In this document: piece by piece, positions 7,474-10,786 of the stretch
How positions within the stretch are numbered: position 1 is the first letter of the stretch
How the letters are laid out: each line of letters begins with the position of its first letter
NCBI GenBank assembly: GCA_964424545.1
Contig: CAYRJN010000133.1
Location: 1-10,786, forward strand
Source: JAUVIB01 sp964424545
GTDB lineage: Bacteria; Calditrichota; Calditrichia; Calditrichales; Calditrichaceae
DNA length: 10,786 bases
Reading direction: 5' to 3'
The notes under the pieces: model-generated
Database searches by the model: none
What the model saw: the letters and a program-made list of their open reading frames with translations, nothing else
What the model was told of the DNA's origin: nothing
Position numbers and translations under genes: made by a program

Positions 7474-8775
7474 TTATTTTTCAATCAGCTTACGATATAA
7501 ATCAGCCATAGCAATTAAAGGGTTATGCCCTAAATAATCTTCACAAGGTATTTTCTTTTTTGTTTCTGGTTTTCTTATTAATTTTTCCTGATCTCCTAAG
7601 AAAGGATGGTAGAATTCCCATATAGTACCTGTTTTTTTAAATTGCTCCGCTGTGGCATCTAATGCCTTCCCCAAAATTAATTTTGCAGCATCAGGCCTGT
7701 TATAGCTAACGCAAGCCCTGGCTATCCAATAGGTTATACTGTTCCAGGCAGGGCCACGCCACAGTCGAAGTTCAAACTTTGGATCGCTAACCGATACCGT
7801 AGAGATGGGATGGGGAGTAAAGAAATGTTTTGGATTAAGTAAATAATCATCAATTANNNNNNNNNNTAACGAGTTAGCTCTTTCACTACTAATCGCTCCC
7901 ACTATCATTGGCCAAAAATTTTCAAAAACATAATGCCTTAATTTCGGGTTTCGAATAGCCCATATATCATAATACATCTTATCCTCAGCACAGTAGAGAC
8001 TGTCATTAATAAATCTTTTCAACTCTTCTTTTCTTTTCGAAAAATACCGAGAATCCATTCCAAGTTGTTCTGACCATTTTTGGCAATAGCTGTATAGCAT
8101 ATAAACATGTGAAGTTGCATCGATGCAGGCCCAGGGCCCAAAATCTGTACCATCGAACCGGACACCCTGGTCAACCCCGCTTTCCCATCTTTTTATCAAA
8201 ATATCATTGTAATAAAATCCCTCGGATTCTGCTTTTCGTTCATTTTCGAACCAGGTTATTTGCCTTACCAGAGCGGGATAGAAAGTATGTAAAATCGAAT
8301 CGTTTTTAGTTAATTCAATATAATCATCAACCGCAACCACCCAAACCGGCGGATGCCCCTGGTTGTTTTTACTCCATTTCACTTCTTTTCTATTGGATAA
8401 TCCACCCTTCATCCAAATAGATCCGGGGATTAAACCATTAGGTTCTTGATTAATAATATCATTATATAGCTGTTTTACAGCATGATTTTTATCATAGACC
8501 AAAGCATCAAAAGTTTGATGAATAATATCCCAATGGCCAAATGCTGTGCCATAGCAATATCCTGGTCCCATTTCTTCCCATTCAAAAATGAAGGGGTATG
8601 ATTTTGGGTGAATACTTCTCTTATGCAAATTCAATGTATATTCCAACATTGGTTTCCAATTCTCTTTGCCGGGTATTTCCAAAAACAATTGACTGTCTTT
8701 TTTTAAACCATCTTCACAACTTGATATTGCGATAAAAACAATAAAAAACAGTATCCAGTATAAGTTGGATTTCAT
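7474..8775 (-). CDS. Lipoprotein GH63/trehalase-like (MGH1-type) glycoside hydrolase
   Basis: This is an inverting (alpha/alpha)6-barrel glycosidase of clan GH-G type. The start at 8775 is chosen for GGAG 6 nt upstream; ATG at 8781 is also in frame. MKSNLYWILFFIVFIAISSC is a lipoprotein signal with lipobox ISSC, so the enzyme is membrane-anchored outside the cytoplasm. Motifs in order: WESGVDQG (candidate acid Asp202), a DP...F.TPHP stretch, LRLWRGPAWNS (about 337-346), and GTIWEFYHP (candidate base Glu387). The length of about 433 residues fits a single catalytic domain. Four residues (304-307) are unread because of the N-run. The gene is poor in CpG compared with its neighbours, suggesting a different origin. 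The substrate is unknown; it follows a broken sulfatase on the same strand. Confidence 0.8.
   Translation of the reverse strand: MKSNLYWILFFIVFIAISSCEDGLKKDSQLFLEIPGKENWKPMLEYTLNLHKRSIHPKSYPFIFEWEEMGPGYCYGTAFGHWDIIHQTFDALVYDKNHAVKQLYNDIINQEPNGLIPGSIWMKGGLSNRKEVKWSKNNQGHPPVWVVAVDDYIELTKNDSILHTFYPALVRQITWFENERKAESEGFYYNDILIKRWESGVDQGVRFDGTDFGPWACIDATSHVYMLYSYCQKWSEQLGMDSRYFSKRKEELKRFINDSLYCAEDKMYYDIWAIRNPKLRHYVFENFWPMIVGAISSERANSLXXXXIDDYLLNPKHFFTPHPISTVSVSDPKFELRLWRGPAWNSITYWIARACVSYNRPDAAKLILGKALDATAEQFKKTGTIWEFYHPFLGDQEKLIRKPETKKKIPCEDYLGHNPLIAMADLYRKLIEK
7857..7866. other. Assembly gap (10 Ns) inside the hydrolase gene
   Basis: Ten Ns split the GH63-like gene. Frames on both sides agree with a 10-nt gap, giving four unknown residues. 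They agree equally well if the Ns are removed and the flanking TA is shared once: the coding strand then reads TCG TTA ATT GAT GAT, Ser-Leu-Ile-Asp-Asp, without any unknown residue. The gap length is probably a placeholder. Confidence 0.95.
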
Positions 8776-8829
8776 TTTCATCTCCAAGTTTAATTAAACT
8801 ATTGAACTATTTTTATTTCTAAATGATTT

Positions 8830-9275
8830 TTATCTTTTTCCACCGGGATTATACTCTCTGCCGCTATCTTTTATATTTCCAGGTCCCCAACCCTTACCTT
8901 GGGAAGCAACAAAATACCCCGATTCTTGCAGCAAATCAGTGTAGAGCGGAAACTTTTTAGGAAGGATTCCATGTAGGTTCGCGCCTTCTTCCAATCTCCA
9001 GATATCCTGACCGGTTAGCATCCCGGCACGCGCGGCCGTACAAGACGGAGCGGCACAATAGGCTTGTGTAAATTTAACGCCGTGTTCTGCTATCTTGTCA
9101 ATATTGGGGGTTTTAAAACAGGGGCTCCGTAACATCCCAAATGATTCCATGATTGATTGTCGGACATGATCACCAAAATATTTGGCCGGATTATTTCTTC
9201 TTTTTGCTTGCATGAAGACAGAGTCACCATTACCAACAAGAAAAACAGTAAAAAATGCCGATGATCAATTCTCAT
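8830..9275 (-). pseudogene. Sulfatase (S1, heparan-N-sulfatase-like), frameshifted and truncated
   Basis: This would have been a lipoprotein sulfatase: MRIDHRHFLLFFLLVMVTLSSC has lipobox LSSC, then RPNILVIMSDNQSWNHLG, a normal sulfatase front. At the run TTTTAAAACCCCC (around 9106-9118) the frame slips. Adding one base, best an A, restores LKTPNIDKIAEHG and continues through AAPSCTAARAGMLTG, the formylglycine site C-x-A-x-R (Cys79 of the joined product), then GQDIWRLEEG and GKGWGPGNIK. It stops at about residue 148 after NPGGKR, where family members continue for roughly 300 more residues. The missing part is nowhere in the window; the GH63-like gene follows after 54 nt. GQDIWRLEEG and GKGWGPG are typical of the S1_8 group. 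Two independent lesions make it non-functional unless misassembled. Confidence 0.85.
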
Positions 9276-9320
9276 TTCTACTTTTCCTATTTATACTAAT
9301 TATTACCTTATTGTTTCGGC

Positions 9321-9419
9321 CTATTCAATTTTTATATTAATTTCTTGCTCACTTGTTCCCGGTTTGCTTATATTAATATTATCTTCCTTTAATTCAATCT
9401 CAACTATGATTACGGTAAA
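9321..9419 (-). pseudogene. Possible 3' coding remnant directly after the dehydrogenase stop
   Basis: Directly after the dehydrogenase stop, in the same frame, 32 codons stay open to TAG at 9323-9321: FTVIIVEIELKEDNINISKP then GTSEQEINIKIE. The alternation of hydrophobic and charged residues is that of a C-terminal beta-sandwich, common at the end of secreted glycosidases. It has no start codon and no ribosome site. It is probably the tail of a lost gene upstream of the sulfatase. A dehydrogenase extended by a new stop is less likely, because DLDK is a natural end for that family. Confidence 0.35.
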
Positions 9420-10376
9420 CTATTTGTCCAAATCAATCCAAGTTTCATATTTTTCAACGATCTCCCTGATATCATGGGTAAATTCTGTCCATACTTCTTC
9501 CCATAATTTCTCTTTCCCATTTTCATAACTATAGAATAGTGCCCCCGACTCCACTTTCTCCTTCATCAATTCAGGAACTTTCGTTCTATTGTCAAGATCC
9601 GGAAATATTCCTTTCATTACTTTTGCGTAGATAGGTAAACCGGTAATATCCATCCAGCGAAAAGGACCGAAAAGAGACGCCCACCAACCGATATCGTTAC
9701 GAAAAGAACGGTCAACCGTTGCAACATCAGCTACGCCGCTCTCTACAAGATGAATCGCTTCACGCAACATAGCATACATTAAACGATTAGAAATAAAACC
9801 GGAAATATCGAAATTAAGAACCGTTGGTTTTTTACCCAGCCTTTTGCCAATTTCCACGGCGAGTTGCACATATTCATCTTCAGTATCTTTCGCTCGTGAT
9901 ATTTCGAGATAATGGGTTATTTCGGCCGGTTCTGCCCAGTGCATTCCAATAAAACGCTTTTTATGTTTCATCTTCTCCTGTAATAGTGAAATTGATATTC
10001 CCGATGTATTGGTAGCGATTACGGTGTCTTCATCAAGTACGGATTCCAGCGTATCGTAGATACTGCGTTTTAATTCTAAACTCTCGCCTACCGTCTCCAC
10101 TACAAATTCGCTACCCTCTATCAAGGTTAAATCATTTACATATTTAAAACGCTGCTGCCAGCCTTTCTTCTCTTCCGGTTTTAATATGCCCCGATTTACC
10201 ATTTTTACAAGGCTCTCTTCAACATGTTTTATCGTCTCCTGCTCACGCGCTTTGGTGCGGCTGTAAGCAATTACATTAAAACCATAGGCGATCAAACAAC
10301 TGCAAATTCCCTGTCCCATTAAACCAAGTCCAACCAGTCCAATTGTTTTAATATCTTCCGCTTTTTTTAGTGACAT
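9420..10376 (-). CDS. 3-hydroxyacyl-CoA dehydrogenase-family NAD-dependent oxidoreductase
   Basis: The 318-residue enzyme would oxidise a 3-hydroxy acid or its CoA ester with NAD in the cytoplasm. The Rossmann domain (about 9-190) has GLGLMG at 16-21. FVVETVGE (Glu94) and TNTSGISI (Ser125) follow, then the His146-Glu158 dyad, 12 residues apart as in the family. SGFISNR (Asn197) opens the helical C-terminal domain. The usual HFFNP is HWAEP here: the Asn three residues after the catalytic His is Glu149, arguing for a substrate other than ordinary fatty acyl-CoA. AAGGAG lies 5 nt before the ATG. Twelve nt separate it from the DUF3830 gene, so they are one operon. L-gulonate or carnitine dehydrogenase-like activities are alternatives. 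Confidence 0.88.
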   Translation of the reverse strand: MSLKKAEDIKTIGLVGLGLMGQGICSCLIAYGFNVIAYSRTKAREQETIKHVEESLVKMVNRGILKPEEKKGWQQRFKYVNDLTLIEGSEFVVETVGESLELKRSIYDTLESVLDEDTVIATNTSGISISLLQEKMKHKKRFIGMHWAEPAEITHYLEISRAKDTEDEYVQLAVEIGKRLGKKPTVLNFDISGFISNRLMYAMLREAIHLVESGVADVATVDRSFRNDIGWWASLFGPFRWMDITGLPIYAKVMKGIFPDLDNRTKVPELMKEKVESGALFYSYENGKEKLWEEVWTEFTHDIREIVEKYETWIDLDK

Positions 10377-10388
10377 TTGATCTCCTTT

Positions 10389-10769
10389 TTACGATTCTAT
10401 CAGACTGATTCTTAGTGTCTTAACGCCGGTAATGCGTGTATCGGCCGATGCTTTGTAAAACTCCTCCGCATCGCCCTCAATTTTAGCAAAAATATTGGCA
10501 TGAACAGGCCCCTCCGCCATTGCCGGACGAGCGTCTTTGTCATAAAACCAAGCGATTTCCGAAACATCGTCATCCAATCCGTAATGATCATCGCGATTCA
10601 GCCAGATATAGACAACATCGCCTTTTTCTACTACATTAGTCGCTTTTTCTCTTTCGATTTTAATATCGGTGGATATCAGCATAGCCACTTCGCTTCCGGA
10701 ATAACGCGCATGGGTTGCCGTACTTTTCAGGGGAAGATGCTTAATAATTTCAGCACAGGTACGGGGCAT
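10389..10769 (-). CDS. DUF3830-like cyclophilin-fold protein, short N-terminus
   Basis: The 126-residue protein matches the DUF3830 pattern: MPRTCAEIIKHLP, THARYSGSE, a GDVVYIW strand, an EIAWFYDKDARPAMAEGP segment and HANIFAKI near residues 90-97. The family has a small cyclophilin-like beta-barrel fold and no settled function; its genes often sit in catabolic operons. Members normally begin about 20 residues before the P-R-T-C motif. Here an in-frame TGA (10781-10779) lies three codons before the ATG, so the first strands are missing or the frame was broken upstream. A GAG-rich stretch serves as ribosome site. It is the first visible gene of an operon with the dehydrogenase. Confidence 0.75.
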   Translation of the reverse strand: MPRTCAEIIKHLPLKSTATHARYSGSEVAMLISTDIKIEREKATNVVEKGDVVYIWLNRDDHYGLDDDVSEIAWFYDKDARPAMAEGPVHANIFAKIEGDAEEFYKASADTRITGVKTLRISLIES

Positions 10770-10786
10770 CTCTTCTTCTCACAGCC

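Noticed and set aside
10384..10403. 14-base match TTTACGATTCTATC to repeat copy B
   Set aside because: The match stops at once on both sides and lies in and just after the end of the DUF3830 gene; best read as chance.
1..10786. CRISPR array, tRNA genes, toxin-antitoxin or defence system
   Set aside because: No regularly spaced repeats, tRNA-like cloverleaf ends or defence-family motifs were seen on either strand.

Overview
The window is AT-rich bacterial DNA, carried almost entirely on the minus strand. Lipoprotein and secreted glycosidases, an S1-type sulfatase, a small outer-membrane beta-barrel and mixed use of Shine-Dalgarno sites (strong before some genes, absent before others) point to a Gram-negative polysaccharide degrader of the Bacteroidota/FCB type. 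That placement is inference. A run of ten Ns shows this is a draft scaffold.

Layout. 1-1792: HAD phosphatase, queD and queE, all minus strand, with queD and queE overlapping by 8 nt (7-deazaguanine/queuosine pathway). This block lies between two copies of a 66-nt direct repeat. 1793-2241: an intergenic stretch holding a TCATTC-ended dispersed repeat, the second 66-nt repeat copy and a plus-strand intrinsic terminator with no plus-strand gene before it. 2242-3150: an orphan TPR-like protein. 3395-6160: a secreted GH2 beta-galactosidase-like enzyme. 6334-6984: a divergent plus-strand outer-membrane beta-barrel protein.

6981-9419 is a decayed patch: an open coding remnant, a short IS66-TnpA-like ORF with a perfect AGGAGG site, a lipoprotein GH63/trehalase-like hydrolase interrupted by the N-run, a sulfatase with a frameshift and without its last two thirds, and the tail of another unidentified protein. 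The hydrolase gene is markedly poorer in CpG than the surrounding genes. 9420-10769 returns to intact genes: a DUF3830 protein and a 3-hydroxyacyl-CoA-dehydrogenase-family enzyme in one operon.

How they fit together: GH2, the GH63-like lipoprotein and the sulfatase would act together outside the cytoplasm on a sulfated or substituted glycan, but the sulfatase is broken and the patch looks like a partly eroded or rearranged acquisition. The dehydrogenase/DUF3830 pair is probably cytoplasmic catabolism. I see no CRISPR array, tRNA, rRNA, defence or phage module. The most unusual items are the structured intergenic repeat with a compensatory base-pair change and the mosaic of gene remnants beside the IS66-like scrap; neither amounts to a demonstrated new system.
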